In this document: piece after piece, positions 15,664-24,590 of the stretch
Numbering within the stretch: the first letter of the stretch is position 1
How the letters are laid out: every line of letters begins with the position of its first letter
Assembly: GCA_014649355.1 (NCBI GenBank)
Contig: BMSW01000006.1
Span: 186,001-250,000, forward strand
DNA: 64,000 nt
Direction of reading: 5' to 3'
Source of the DNA: Streptomyces althioticus
Lineage (GTDB): Bacteria > Actinomycetota > Actinomycetes > Streptomycetales > Streptomycetaceae
Notes under the pieces: model-generated
The model's input: the letters and a program-made list of their open reading frames with translations, nothing else
The model's database searches: none
What the model was told of the DNA's origin: nothing
Translations under genes and position numbers: made by a program

Positions 15664-16836
15664 TCAGGCCGTGTGCAGCGTCAGCCCGTAGCGGTTGAGG
15701 ATCTCGTTGACCGGCTGGAACCAGGTCTCGCCCCCGCCGGAGCAGTTGCCCCAGCCGCCGGAGGTGACGCCCTGCGCCTGGTCGCCGCTGATGAACGAGC
15801 CGCCCGAGTCACCGCCCTCGGCGCACACACTGGTCTTCGTCATCTGGTGCACCGCGCCCTGGGCGTAGTTCACGGTCTCGTTCTTGGCCAGCACGCGCCC
15901 GCAGTGCCAGTGGGTCGTCGAGCCCGAGCGGCAGATGGAGGCGCCGACCGGAGCCTCGGCCGAGCCGCGCACCAGCTGGTCCGACACGGTGCCCCAGCCG
16001 AGCACCACCGGCACGGTCCACCAGCCGCTGCCCACGTTCACCCAGGCGTAGTCGTCGCCCGGGAACGAGGAGCCCTGGAAGTTCCCGATGTACGAGCCGT
16101 CCCAGCCGCGCACCTGCTGGCCGACGCCTCCGCAGTGCCCGGCGGTGACGAACCCGCCGTGCACCGAGAAGCCTATGGAACAGCGGACGTTGCCCGTGTA
16201 GTACGGGTCCCCGCCGACGGTGCCCGCGGCGAACGTGGACGGCGCTTCCGCCACCGTCCGCACGGTCACGGGGCCGGCCGCGCGCGCTTTCCGCACGAAG
16301 GCGCGGACATCGTTGTCGCCCCCCGCGTCCTCGACCACGTTCACCACGACCGAGTTGGCGGCCGGGTCCACGGCCCAGCTGGCCACGCCCGCCGGGGCGT
16401 CGAGCCTGTCCAGACGTGACTTGGCTGTCTCCAGCTGCCGTTCGGTGTGCTCGACGGTGCGGACGGCGGCGCCGGACTCGCGCAGGGCGCGGACGGTCGA
16501 GGTGCCGGCGTCGGGGGTGACGGCGACGGTCAGCTTCCCGCTGTCCGCGTCGAACCAGGCGCCGCCGTAGGCGGATCCGGCCGCCTCGCGCGCCTTCGGG
16601 GCCAGCGCGGTGGCCTCGCCTTCGGCGGCCAGGCGGGCCTTCGCCTCGGCGGGGGTCAGACCGAAGTCGCGCTGCATCGCGTCGAGCAGTGCGGGGGAGG
16701 CGGGCGCGGAGGCGTCGGCCGCGGCGGAGGCGGGGGCCTCCTGCGCCGAGGCGGGGAGTGTGCCGGCGGCCGCCCAGCCGCCGACCAGCAGAGCCGCGGC
16801 CACGGCCGCGTGGGTGAGTCGGGTGCGTCGTCTCAT
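15664..16836 (-). CDS. Streptogrisin-type secreted serine protease with propeptide
   Basis: A 390-residue preproprotein of peptidase family S1 (alpha-lytic protease/streptogrisin group). It begins at ATG 16836 after GAAGGG. A signal peptide ends near ASAQEA (about residue 31). The prodomain (about 45-205) starts with LLDAMQRDFGLTPAEAKARLAAE, the family's folding-assistant region. The mature enzyme starts about TVGGDPYYTG (206) and has His234 (TAGHCG), Asp262 (DDYAWV) and Ser344 (GGDSGGS). Cys219/Cys235, Cys302/Cys312 and Cys338/Cys365 fit the three streptogrisin disulfides. The inhibitor-like or chitin-binding C-terminal domain of the largest streptogrisins is absent. A perfect GAGAGCGCTCTC palindrome lies about 55 bases upstream. 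Confidence 0.92.
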   Translation of the reverse strand: MRRRTRLTHAAVAAALLVGGWAAAGTLPASAQEAPASAAADASAPASPALLDAMQRDFGLTPAEAKARLAAEGEATALAPKAREAAGSAYGGAWFDADSGKLTVAVTPDAGTSTVRALRESGAAVRTVEHTERQLETAKSRLDRLDAPAGVASWAVDPAANSVVVNVVEDAGGDNDVRAFVRKARAAGPVTVRTVAEAPSTFAAGTVGGDPYYTGNVRCSIGFSVHGGFVTAGHCGGVGQQVRGWDGSYIGNFQGSSFPGDDYAWVNVGSGWWTVPVVLGWGTVSDQLVRGSAEAPVGASICRSGSTTHWHCGRVLAKNETVNYAQGAVHQMTKTSVCAEGGDSGGSFISGDQAQGVTSGGWGNCSGGGETWFQPVNEILNRYGLTLHTA

Positions 16837-16888
16837 GGAAGGTGCCCTTCGTCGTTCCAGCGGAGGTGGGGGTGGAACAGACACGTGA

Positions 16889-16900
16889 GAGAGCGCTCTC
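16889..16900. promoter_or_regulatory. GAGAGCGCTCTC palindrome upstream of the protease
   Basis: The perfect 12-base palindrome GAGAGCGCTCTC resembles LacI/GalR-family operators in Streptomyces, whose core is GAGCGCTC (the CebR site TGGGAGCGCTCCCA is the best known). Its position, 53-64 bases upstream of the protease start, suits an operator overlapping the promoter. Confidence 0.5.
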
Positions 16901-16988
16901 AACGGAGTCGGGGCGAGCCTAGCGAGTGGATCATGGCAGGTCTATGCCAAGTATTCGGCCGTGTGGCCCAAGTTCGTCACCAGGGGGA

Positions 16989-18701
16989 CTACTCCACGGG
17001 CACCCGCACGGTGAGGAGGGCGACGTCGTCGTCGTTGCCGGTCGGGCGGGTTCGTTCCAGCACCAGGTCGGTGAAGCGGGCCGGCGGGTGATCCGCCAGC
17101 GTGGCCGCGTGCGTGCGCAGCAGCTCCAGGCCGTCGTCCAGCGACCGGCTCGGTTCCTCGATCAGCCCGTCCGTGTAGAACAACAGCGTGGCCCCGGGCG
17201 GCACTTCGACCTGGCCGTCGGGGCGTGGCCGCTCCAGGGCGGTGCCGAGCAGCATGCCGTGCCCGCCGGTGAGGAAGCGCGCCTCGCCGTCGCGGGTGAC
17301 CAGCAGCGGGGGAGGGTGGCCCGCGTTGGTCCACGTGAGCGTCCACCGCCCGTCGTCCTCCCGGTCCAGGCGGGCGAACAGCAGGGTCGCCATGGTGACG
17401 TCGGTGATGTGCATGGCGGACCGGTCCAGCCGCGACACGATGGAGCTCGGCGGCTCCTCCTGCGCCCACGCGTAGGCGCGCAGCACGTTCCGTATCTGCG
17501 CCATGCCCGCCGCCGCGTCGAGGTCGTGACCGACGACGTCCCCGACGGCCAGCGCGGTCGCCCCGTCGGACAGCACGAACGCGTCGTACCAGTCGCCGCC
17601 CACCTGCGAGGCGTCCGGCGCGGCCAGGTACCGGGCGCTCATCTCCAGGCCGGGCACGTGCGGGAGCTGCGGCAGCAGATGGCGCTGCATGGTCTCGGCG
17701 ACCGTGCGCTGCCGCTCGTAGAGGCGGGCGTTGTCCAGCGCCAGTCCCGCCCGGCGGCAGATGTCCTCCAGCAGCGGCAGGTCGTCCGCGGTGAACGCCT
17801 CCGGCCGGTCGGAGCGGCCCAGGGTCAGGGCGCCGAGCACCTCCCGCACACCCCGGATCGGCGCGACGGCCGCCGAGTGGATGCCCGACTCCGCGAACAG
17901 GCGGGCCTGCTGCGCCCCGAGCGGGGAGTCCGACGCGAGCCGCGGTGAGGGCTCGGCCAGCGCGGGCGGGACTCCGCGCAGCGCGCGCGCCAGCGGCAGC
18001 AGTGAGTCCTCCGGGACCGGGGGAAGGGGCCCCTCGAGGGCCTCGCGCCGCACCAGGTTGCCGTCCTCCGCGTGCACCACGGTCGACCGGTGGACCCGGC
18101 CGCGCTCGGTGACCAGGTCGACGACCGCCCAGTCGGCGAGCTGCGGCACGACCAGCCGCACCAGCCGGCGCAGCGCCTGCTGGACGTCCAGGGTGGCGGT
18201 CAGCTGGGTGGTGGTCTCCGCCAGCAGGGCCAGCCGCTCCAGCTCGGGCAGCGGGCTGCTGAACCGGTCACCCGGGGTGCGCGTCTCCTCCGGGTCGCGC
18301 GGCGTGTGGAACAGCACCAGCGTGCGGTCCGTCCCGTCGTCCGTGCGGCACGGGGTGACCAGCCAGGACACCGGCAGGAGCGACCCGTCGCCGCGCTCGA
18401 ACCACTCCTCCTCCGACTGCACGGTGCGGCCGGCCATGTAGGCCCGCCGCATCCCGCACTGGGCGCGCGGCAGGGTGGCGCCGTACCGGCTGCGGTGCAG
18501 CAGCTCGTGCGCGTCCCGCCCCAGGAACTCGGCGGCCGGCCGCCCCAGCACCTTCTCGGCCCGCGCGTTCACGGCCACGACCGCGCCCGTCCCGTCCACC
18601 ACGTACGCGCCGGCGTCGAGTGACGCCAGCAGCGAGGGCAGTGACGCCGGCACGGCCCCGGCGACGCCGTCCGCGGGGTCCCACGTGTCCTCGTGCGTCA
18701 T
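16989..18701 (-). CDS. PAS-GAF-SpoIIE protein phosphatase
   Basis: A 570-residue cytoplasmic PP2C-type serine phosphatase. A PAS domain comes first (SLDAGAYVVDGTGAVVAVNARAEKVLGRPAAEFLGRDAHELLH, residues 25-70; MRRAYMAGRTVQSEEEWFERGDGSLLPVSW), then a GAF domain (about 165-330) and the SpoIIE/RsbU domain (MQRHLLPQLPHVPGLEMSARYLAA, VGGDWYDAF, AVGDVVGHD, NAGHPPPLLV, LLFYTDGLIE). The metal-binding aspartates in GGDWYD and GDVVGHD are present. Such proteins dephosphorylate STAS anti-anti-sigma factors in response to a sensed signal. ATG 18701 follows GGGGG; an in-frame GTG sits one codon earlier. No STAS or kinase gene is adjacent; the nearest STAS gene is at 27.7 kb. Confidence 0.88.
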   Translation of the reverse strand: MTHEDTWDPADGVAGAVPASLPSLLASLDAGAYVVDGTGAVVAVNARAEKVLGRPAAEFLGRDAHELLHRSRYGATLPRAQCGMRRAYMAGRTVQSEEEWFERGDGSLLPVSWLVTPCRTDDGTDRTLVLFHTPRDPEETRTPGDRFSSPLPELERLALLAETTTQLTATLDVQQALRRLVRLVVPQLADWAVVDLVTERGRVHRSTVVHAEDGNLVRREALEGPLPPVPEDSLLPLARALRGVPPALAEPSPRLASDSPLGAQQARLFAESGIHSAAVAPIRGVREVLGALTLGRSDRPEAFTADDLPLLEDICRRAGLALDNARLYERQRTVAETMQRHLLPQLPHVPGLEMSARYLAAPDASQVGGDWYDAFVLSDGATALAVGDVVGHDLDAAAGMAQIRNVLRAYAWAQEEPPSSIVSRLDRSAMHITDVTMATLLFARLDREDDGRWTLTWTNAGHPPPLLVTRDGEARFLTGGHGMLLGTALERPRPDGQVEVPPGATLLFYTDGLIEEPSRSLDDGLELLRTHAATLADHPPARFTDLVLERTRPTGNDDDVALLTVRVPVE

Positions 18702-18876
18702 CACGATGCCCCCGTCCGACGGGCGGCCCGTCCCGGCTCCGTCACGTGAGCCACCTCCCGCGCTCCGCTCCGCCCGAGCGCCTCCGCCCGGGCGTCCCCA
18801 CGGACCGGTGCGGCCCCCGGGTACCCGGAGCGCCGCGACCGTCTCTCCCCGTTCTTCCGTCTTCCGTGCTGCCCGG

Positions 18877-19815
18877 TCACGCGTCGTCCCTCTTCGCCTG
18901 TTCGGCCCGTCGCGCGACGGCCGCCGCCTCGCGCTCGGCCCCCGCCAGTTCCTTCGCCGCGGCCCGGTCGCGCTCGCGCGCCCGGCCGAGTTCCGCGTGC
19001 GTCCGCCTCTGTTCCGTGCGGGCCCGGGCGAGCTGTTCCTCCAGGGCGGCCTCCCGCTCACCGGCCTCCCGCTCCTGCTCGCCGGCCCGTTCCAGCGCCG
19101 CCGCGGCCTCCTCGCGGGCCGTGCGCCGCTCGCGCAGCCGCTCCTCGGCGGCCCGCGCCTCCTCCCGGGCCCGGGCGGCGCGCTCCTCCCGCTCGGCGCG
19201 CCGCCGCTCGGCCTCCTCGTCCTTCGTCCTCCGGGCCCTCGCCGTGTCCTTACGGGACGTCCGGGCGGGCGTGGACGCGCGACGGGCCGGCGCGGCGGCG
19301 ACCGCGTCCGCGCCGAACTCCGACGGAGGGGTGAGCACACCCTCCACCCGGCCCGCCTCCCACACCGTGGCGGCCTGAGGGTCGGCGAGAACCGCCCGCA
19401 GGGTCGTCTCGACGTCGCGCTGCACCGCGTCCGACAGCGGATGACCCGCCTCCCGCGCCAGCGCCGCCGCCTGCCGTGACATCTCGGAGACGATGCGCCG
19501 CCGCTGCGCCGACAGCTCCTTCAGACCGCTCGGGTCGAGCGTGGCGTACGCCTCCCGCAGTGCGCTCCCCAGCTCCAGGAAGCGCTCCGCCTCGTCGGGC
19601 CGCGACCGCCGCAGCAGGTTCGCGGCCCAGCCGGCGAGGGTGGGACGGCGAGCGGCGTGGATACGGCGGGCGTCCTCGGCGCGCCGCCGCGTCCGGGCCC
19701 GCGCCGCACGCTCCTCCCGCCGGGCGACGAACTTCGACGGCGGCAGCGCGTACAGCTCGTCGAGGACCGCCTCGACGTCGTCATCGGGGCCCGGTCGCCC
19801 GTCCTCGCGCCGCAT
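18877..19815 (-). CDS. Conserved actinobacterial coiled-coil protein, function unknown
   Basis: A 312-residue protein I cannot assign to a function. The first 150 residues ([82 protein letters not shown]) resemble a conserved actinobacterial hypothetical family. A low-complexity linker (about 165-200) rich in Ala, Pro and Arg leads to a C-terminal 110 residues made almost only of Glu, Arg, Ala and Lys with a heptad-like pattern, a long charged coiled coil. ATG 19815 is used; a GTG three codons earlier is possible. No signal peptide or membrane segment is visible, so it is probably cytosolic. It runs in the same direction as its neighbours but with gaps of 77 and 175 bases. Confidence 0.7.
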   Translation of the reverse strand: MRREDGRPGPDDDVEAVLDELYALPPSKFVARREERAARARTRRRAEDARRIHAARRPTLAGWAANLLRRSRPDEAERFLELGSALREAYATLDPSGLKELSAQRRRIVSEMSRQAAALAREAGHPLSDAVQRDVETTLRAVLADPQAATVWEAGRVEGVLTPPSEFGADAVAAAPARRASTPARTSRKDTARARRTKDEEAERRRAEREERAARAREEARAAEERLRERRTAREEAAAALERAGEQEREAGEREAALEEQLARARTEQRRTHAELGRARERDRAAAKELAGAEREAAAVARRAEQAKRDDA

Positions 19816-19892
19816 GATCCCCACACAACACCGGACCCGGCGGCCGCGCACATCGGGACGGTCCGCTCGCCGGGCGCTCGTGGTCAGGGCGT

Positions 19893-21200
19893 TCACAGGC
19901 GCTCGCCCGCCACCTCGTGGTCGTCGGGGTGCGGCCCGGCGCCGTTCGCCTTGGCGCGGTGCAGCCGCAGCCGGTCGAGGCGGGAGATGACGGGCGTGGC
20001 GCTGACCCCGTGCAGCCACACCGAGGCGACCACCGTGAAGGTCACCACCGCCCACAGCACCTCGGGCGGCACCCCGAAGTCGTGCGAGTCCAGCGCGTAC
20101 GCCAGGTAGAACAGGGAGCCGATGCCGCGGATGCCGAAGAACGCCGTGACCACCCGCTCCCGCGGGCCGGCCGCCACCCCGAACTGGGCGACCCACCCGG
20201 TCACCGGTCGGACGACGAGGAGCAGCAGTAGCGCCACCACCGCGCCCTGCCGGCCGAGCGGGTCCAGACCGCCCTGGGCGACGAACGCGCCCACCAGGAA
20301 CAGCAGCACCGCCGTCAGCAGCCGCTCGATCTGCTCCACGAAGTCGTGCAGCACCGTGTGGTAGCCGTGCGTGCGCTCCGCCGAGCGGATCCGGCAGGCC
20401 GTGACGAACACCGCCAGGAAGCCGTAGCCGTGCACCAGCTCCGTCACCCCGTACGCGAGGAAGGTCGCGCCGAGTGCGACGAACCCCTCGCTGTGCTCCG
20501 ACAGCCGCATCGCCCGCCACCGGGCCCGGAAGAACAGCCGGCCCAGCAGCGCCCCGACGGCCAGCCCCGCGGCCACGCCCGCCGTGCACTTGTAGAGGAC
20601 GTCCACCAGCAGCCAGTGGCCGACACCGCCGCCGGTGATCTGCCCGCCCGCGGCGGCCAGGGCCATCGCGGCGGCGACGAACGGGAAGGCGAGCCCGTCG
20701 TTGAGCCCCGCCTCACCGGTCAGGGTGAAGCGGACCTCGTCCTCGTCGTGTTCGGCGTCCGTCGGCTCACCGACGCGCACCTCGGACGCGAGGACCGGGT
20801 CGGTCGGCGCGAGCACCGCCGCCAGCAGCAGCGCGGCGGCCACCGGCCAGCCCAGCAGACCCCAGGCGAGGGCGGCGACGGCGGCTATCGTCAACGGCAT
20901 CGTGAGGCCGAGCTGACGCCACACGCCCTGCCAGCTCGCGCGGCCGAAGGGCCGGTTCAGGGCGAGGCCCGCGCCCATCAGGGAGAGCACCACGCAGATC
21001 TCCGCGAGATGCTCCACCCACACCCCGTCCGCGACCGGATCGATCTCCGGCAGCGGGACGGGCAGCACCTGGACGGCGGCGCCGAGCGCCAGGAACACCA
21101 GGGGCAGCGAGAGCGGCCTGCGGGCGAGCAGCCGCGGGAGCACGGCCGCGCCCAGGGCGACCGCGCCGAGGAGGGCGAAGAGAAGATCTGCTGTGGTCAC
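19893..21200 (-). CDS. CPA1-type sodium/proton antiporter
   Basis: A 435-residue integral membrane protein with about twelve hydrophobic segments and the cation:proton antiporter fold. Helix 1 is TADLLFALLGAVALGAAVLP; PTDPVLASEVRVGEP (APTDPVLA) and LTGEAGLNDGLAFPFV contain the conserved TDP and ND motifs of CPA1 transporters, with the ion-binding aspartate in LND. The C-terminal half has FFGIRGIGSLFYLAYAL, the conserved (R)GIGS(L)-type motif. The polar tail (RLHRAKANGAGPHPDDHEVAGERL) is cytoplasmic. The GTG start at 21200 has no very strong ribosome binding site. Role: Na+ or K+ extrusion and pH homeostasis. It is divergent from the small membrane protein at 21306. Confidence 0.88.
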   Translation of the reverse strand: MTTADLLFALLGAVALGAAVLPRLLARRPLSLPLVFLALGAAVQVLPVPLPEIDPVADGVWVEHLAEICVVLSLMGAGLALNRPFGRASWQGVWRQLGLTMPLTIAAVAALAWGLLGWPVAAALLLAAVLAPTDPVLASEVRVGEPTDAEHDEDEVRFTLTGEAGLNDGLAFPFVAAAMALAAAGGQITGGGVGHWLLVDVLYKCTAGVAAGLAVGALLGRLFFRARWRAMRLSEHSEGFVALGATFLAYGVTELVHGYGFLAVFVTACRIRSAERTHGYHTVLHDFVEQIERLLTAVLLFLVGAFVAQGGLDPLGRQGAVVALLLLLVVRPVTGWVAQFGVAAGPRERVVTAFFGIRGIGSLFYLAYALDSHDFGVPPEVLWAVVTFTVVASVWLHGVSATPVISRLDRLRLHRAKANGAGPHPDDHEVAGERL

Positions 21201-21305
21201 CGCTCACTTGTGCCCCCGCCTCCCGTGACGTACGCCCACGTCGGTACACGCGGTTACTCCCGCCGTGGGACGACCCGGCCGGGCGGGCCCGGCACCGTGG
21301 ACGGC

Positions 21306-21836
21306 GTGAAACTCGACCGTCCCGCACGCCGGGCCTTCCTCGTCGTCCATGTCGTCGCCTCCGCCGGCTGGCTGGGGCTCTCCGCCGGGCTGCTCGCGCT
21401 CGGCCTGGCCGCGAACACCACCGGCTCGGCCGCCACGCTGGAGGCGGCCGTACGGTCCATGCAGCTGTTCGCCGACTGGCTGCTGCTGCCGATCGCCCTG
21501 CTGACCCTGGTCAGCGGACTGGTCCTGGCCCTGGGCACGCCCTGGGGCCTGGCCAGGCACCGCTGGGTGTGGACCAAGTTCTGGCTGACCCTCGCCACCA
21601 CCACCGCGACCGCCTTCGCGCTGCGGCCGGGCGTGAACGACGCGGTGGCGGCCGTGTCGGCCGGGCACGCGCTGCCCGACGGCGAGGACGTGTTGATGGG
21701 CCCCGTGGTGTCCCTGTCCGCCTACGTCTTCATGACGGCGATCTCCGTCCTGAAGCCCTGGGGCCTCACCCGCCGCGGCAGGCGGCTGCGGGACGCGGCC
21801 CGCAAGCGGACGCCCGCCGAGCCCGCCCGGGTCTGA
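21306..21836 (+). CDS. Small four-helix membrane protein, DUF2269-like
   Basis: A 176-residue membrane protein of unknown function. Four hydrophobic segments are visible: RRAFLVVHVVASAGWLGLSAGLLALGL, WLLLPIALLTLVSGLVLALG, KFWLTLATTTATAFAL and VSLSAYVFMTAISVLKPWGL. The opening with HVVASAGWLG, where a histidine sits in helix 1, resembles DUF2269-type predicted membrane proteins. The polar tail is basic. GTG 21306 is chosen to put the first helix near the N-terminus; GTG 21297 is possible. It converges on htpG. Confidence 0.65.
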   Translation: MKLDRPARRAFLVVHVVASAGWLGLSAGLLALGLAANTTGSAATLEAAVRSMQLFADWLLLPIALLTLVSGLVLALGTPWGLARHRWVWTKFWLTLATTTATAFALRPGVNDAVAAVSAGHALPDGEDVLMGPVVSLSAYVFMTAISVLKPWGLTRRGRRLRDAARKRTPAEPARV

Positions 21837-21854
21837 CGGGCGGGGACGGCGGGC

Positions 21855-21876
21855 CGCGGCGCCCGGGGGAGCCGCG
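21855..21876. terminator. Weak hairpin between convergent genes
   Basis: CGCGGC at 21855-21860 can pair with GCCGCG at 21871-21876 with a ten-base loop. It is the only hairpin I see in the 45 bases between the membrane-protein gene and htpG. The stem is short, so terminator function is tentative. Confidence 0.3.
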
Positions 21877-21881
21877 TCACC

Positions 21882-23777
21882 TCACAGCGTGCGCTCCAGG
21901 CGGTCCGCCGTCAGCCGCACGAACCGCGCCGGGTCCTTGGGCCGGCCGCCCTCCGCCACCACGGCCAGCGCGTACAGCAGTTCGGCGGTGTCGGCGAGCT
22001 CCGAGCGGTCCTCCCGCTCCGTGTACGCCTCGTTCAGCCCCTTCACCAGGGCGTGGTCCGGGTTGAGTTCGAGGACGCGCTTGCTGTGCGGCACCTCCTG
22101 GCCCATGGCCCGGTACATGTTCTCCAGCGCCGGGGTGAGGTCGTCCGCGTCGGCGACGAGACAGGCCGGGGACCTGGTGAGGCGCGTCGACAGACGGACC
22201 TCCTTGACGTCGTCGTCCAGCCGCTCGCGCATCCAGCCCAGCAGGCCCGCGTACGCCTCCGCCTGCTGCTTCTGCTCGTCCTCGCTCTTGTCGTCCTCGC
22301 GCGCGTCCAGGTCGATCTCACCCTTGGCGACCGAGCGCAGCCGCTTGCCCTCGAACTCGCCGACGGCGTCCACCCACACCTCGTCGACCGGGTCGGTGAG
22401 CAGCAGCACCTCGATGCCGCGCTCCCGGAACGCCTCCATGTGCGGGGAGTTGTCGATCGCCTCCCGGGACTCGCCGGTGATGTAGTAGATGTCGTCCTGG
22501 CCCTCCGGCAGCCGTTCGACGTACTGCTTCAGCGTGACCGCGTCGCCGTCCTCGTGCGTGGAGGCGAACGACGCCACCGCGAGCAGCGCGTCCCGGTTGT
22601 CGGGGTCGGTGACCAGGCCCTCCTTCAGCACCGCGCCGAACTCCCGCCAGAAAGTGGCGTACTTGTCCGCGTCCCGGGTCATCATGCTCTTCACCGAGGA
22701 CAGCACCTTCTTGGTGAGGCGGCGCTGCATCATCCGGATGTGCCGGTCCTGCTGGAGGATCTCGCGGGACACGTTGAGCGAGAGGTCCTGCGCGTCCACC
22801 ACGCCCTTGACGAACCGCAGGTACGACGGGAGCAGCGCCTCGCAGTCGTCCATGATGAACACGCGCTTCACGTACAGCTGGAGGCCGTGCCGCATGTTCT
22901 GCCGGAACAGGTCGTGCGGGGCGTGCGACGGGACGAACAGCAGGGCCTGGTACTCGAAGGTGCCCTCCGCGTGCAGCTGGATCGTCTCCAGCGGTTCGCG
23001 CCAGTCGTGGCCGATGTGCTTGTACAGCTCGTGGTACTCGTCCTCGGACACCTCGTCACGCGGGCGCGCCCAGAGCGCCTTCATCGAGTTCAGCGTCTCC
23101 GGCTCGGCGGCCTTGCCGTCGTCGCCCTTCTCGCCGACGAGCCGGATCGGCCAGGTGATGAAGTCCGAGTAGCGCTTGACGATCTCCTTGAGCTTCCACA
23201 CCGCCGTGTAGTCGTGCAGCTGGTTGTCCGGGTCGGCGGGCTTGAGGTGCAGCACGACGGAGGTGCCCTGCGGTGCGTCGTCCACCCGCTCCAGCGTGTA
23301 CGTGCCCTCGCCGCGCGAGGACCAGCGGGTGCCCTGCTTCTCGCCGGCCTTGCGGGTCAGCAGGGTCACCTCGTCGGCGACCATGAATCCGGAGTAGAAG
23401 CCGACGCCGAACTGCCCGATCAGCCCCTCCTCCTCGGCGTCCTGCGCCTCCTTCAGCTCCTTCAGGAACTGCGCCGTGCCCGAGTTGGCGATGGTCCCGA
23501 TCAGCTCGCCGACCTCGTCGTACGACATGCCGATGCCGTTGTCCCGCACGGTGAGCGTGCGGGCGTCCGGATCGGTCTCCAGCTCGATGTGCGGGTCGGA
23601 GACGTCGGCGTCGAGCGTGTCGTCGCGCAGCTTGGCCAGCCGCAGCTTGTCGAGCGCGTCCGAGGCGTTGGAGACGAGCTCACGGAGGAAGACGTCCTTG
23701 TTCGAGTAGACCGAGTGGATCATCAGCTGGAGCAGCTGGCGAGCCTCTACCTGGAACTCAAACGTTTCGGTCGACAT
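21882..23777 (-). CDS. htpG: Molecular chaperone HtpG (bacterial Hsp90)
   Basis: A 631-residue cytosolic ATP-dependent chaperone, full length for bacterial Hsp90. The N-terminal ATPase shows the GHKL motifs: [11 protein letters not shown] (with catalytic Glu in [11 protein letters not shown]), [23 protein letters not shown] and [16 protein letters not shown]. The middle domain has the conserved Arg-containing [14 protein letters not shown] segment, and [22 protein letters not shown] precedes it. The C-terminal dimerisation domain runs to the end ([17 protein letters not shown]), without a eukaryotic MEEVD tail, as expected. It starts at ATG 23777. No CIRCE or HspR-type repeat is visible upstream; a candidate vegetative-type promoter is noted separately. 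Confidence 0.97.
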
Positions 23778-23818
23778 GGTTCGCGATTACCTCACAGGTC
23801 CATAGGTCCGGGAAACGC

Positions 23819-23846
23819 CGGATACCGGCGCGATCACTGTAGTCAA
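23819..23846 (-). promoter_or_regulatory. Candidate promoter of htpG
   Basis: On the minus strand TTGACT (complement of 23841-23846) is followed after 16 bases by TATCCG (complement of 23819-23824), about 40 bases upstream of the htpG start. The -35 is close to TTGACA, but the -10 lacks the final T, so the match is partial. Confidence 0.35.
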
Positions 23847-23853
23847 CGGGGCG

Positions 23854-24483
23854 TCAGCTCCCGGCGGCCTCGCCCGTTCCGCCGTCCGTCGCGGGCCGGG
23901 TCACCGCAGCGTCCAGCAGGGGGCCGAGTTCGCGGACCGCCGTCGTCAGGGCGCGGACGCTGCGCTCGGCCCGGGCGATCAGGATGGCCCCCTCCAGCGA
24001 GCTGATCATCAGCGTGGCGAGCGGGCGGCTGCGCTCCTCGGGCACGCCCATGTCCGCCAGGGCGCCGGCCACCGCGCCCGTCCACCGGGTGAAGGCGGCC
24101 TCCGCGGCCTGCCGCGTGGAGTCGGCCGTACGGGCGCGGTCCACCGTGGCCGCCGCGACCGGGCAGCCGCCGTCGAACCCCTCGGTCTCGTACTCGTCGG
24201 TCCACTGGCGGACCATCTCGGAGAACAGACCGGACGGCGTCGGCTCGGGCAGCGCGGCGAGGAACCGGGCCACCCGGTTTCCGGCGTACCGGCCGGCCCA
24301 GCCCACGGCCTCGTTGACGAGCTGCTCCTTGCCGTCGGGGAAGTAGTGCTGGAGCGAGCCGCGCGGCGCCCGCGCGTGGGCGGCCACCTCGCGCATGCCC
24401 GTCGAGCCGACCCCTTCGCGCCGGATCAGCTGGGCGGCGCTGAAGACCATCCGCTCCCGCGGCCCCCGCTCGGCCCCTGCCAT
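23854..24483 (-). CDS. TetR-family repressor
   Basis: A 209-residue regulator. Residues about 8-55 form the TetR helix-turn-helix (RERMVFSAAQLIRREGVGSTGMREVAAHARAPRGSLQHYFPDGKEQLVNEAV). The C-terminal ligand domain includes GLFSEMVRQWTDEYETEGFDGGCPVAAATVD, with the PVAA segment and cysteine seen in the LmrA/YxaF-like subgroup. ATG 24483 is chosen because GGGAGG lies five bases upstream; ATG 24498 is the longer alternative. Two near-identical CTATGAC-N4-GTCATA(G/C) sites lie between it and the divergent dehydrogenase-like gene, so it probably represses itself and that neighbour. Confidence 0.85.
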   Translation of the reverse strand: MAGAERGPRERMVFSAAQLIRREGVGSTGMREVAAHARAPRGSLQHYFPDGKEQLVNEAVGWAGRYAGNRVARFLAALPEPTPSGLFSEMVRQWTDEYETEGFDGGCPVAAATVDRARTADSTRQAAEAAFTRWTGAVAGALADMGVPEERSRPLATLMISSLEGAILIARAERSVRALTTAVRELGPLLDAAVTRPATDGGTGEAAGS

Positions 24484-24524
24484 CCCGGCCTCCCGCATCA
24501 CGTCGTGCCTGCCGCGGATCCACC

Positions 24525-24569
24525 CTATGACTGTCGTCATAGACGCGGCTACTATGACAGTGGTCATAC
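24525..24569. promoter_or_regulatory. Two operator copies for the divergent TetR regulator
   Basis: Site 1 is CTATGAC-TGTC-GTCATAG (24525-24542), a perfect inverted repeat; site 2 is CTATGAC-AGTG-GTCATAC (24552-24569), with six matching arm bases. Their centres are 27 bases apart in the short divergent intergenic region. Two such copies next to a tetR gene are strong evidence for autoregulation. Confidence 0.8.
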
Positions 24570-24590
24570 CGAGGGGAGTGGTGGTGCGGC

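Noticed and set aside
19816..20589. Upstream extension of the coiled-coil protein across the antiporter gene
   Set aside because: It runs antisense-free in frame only because of G+C bias; the same bases encode the antiporter with full family motifs. ATG 19815 has a plausible upstream G-rich site.
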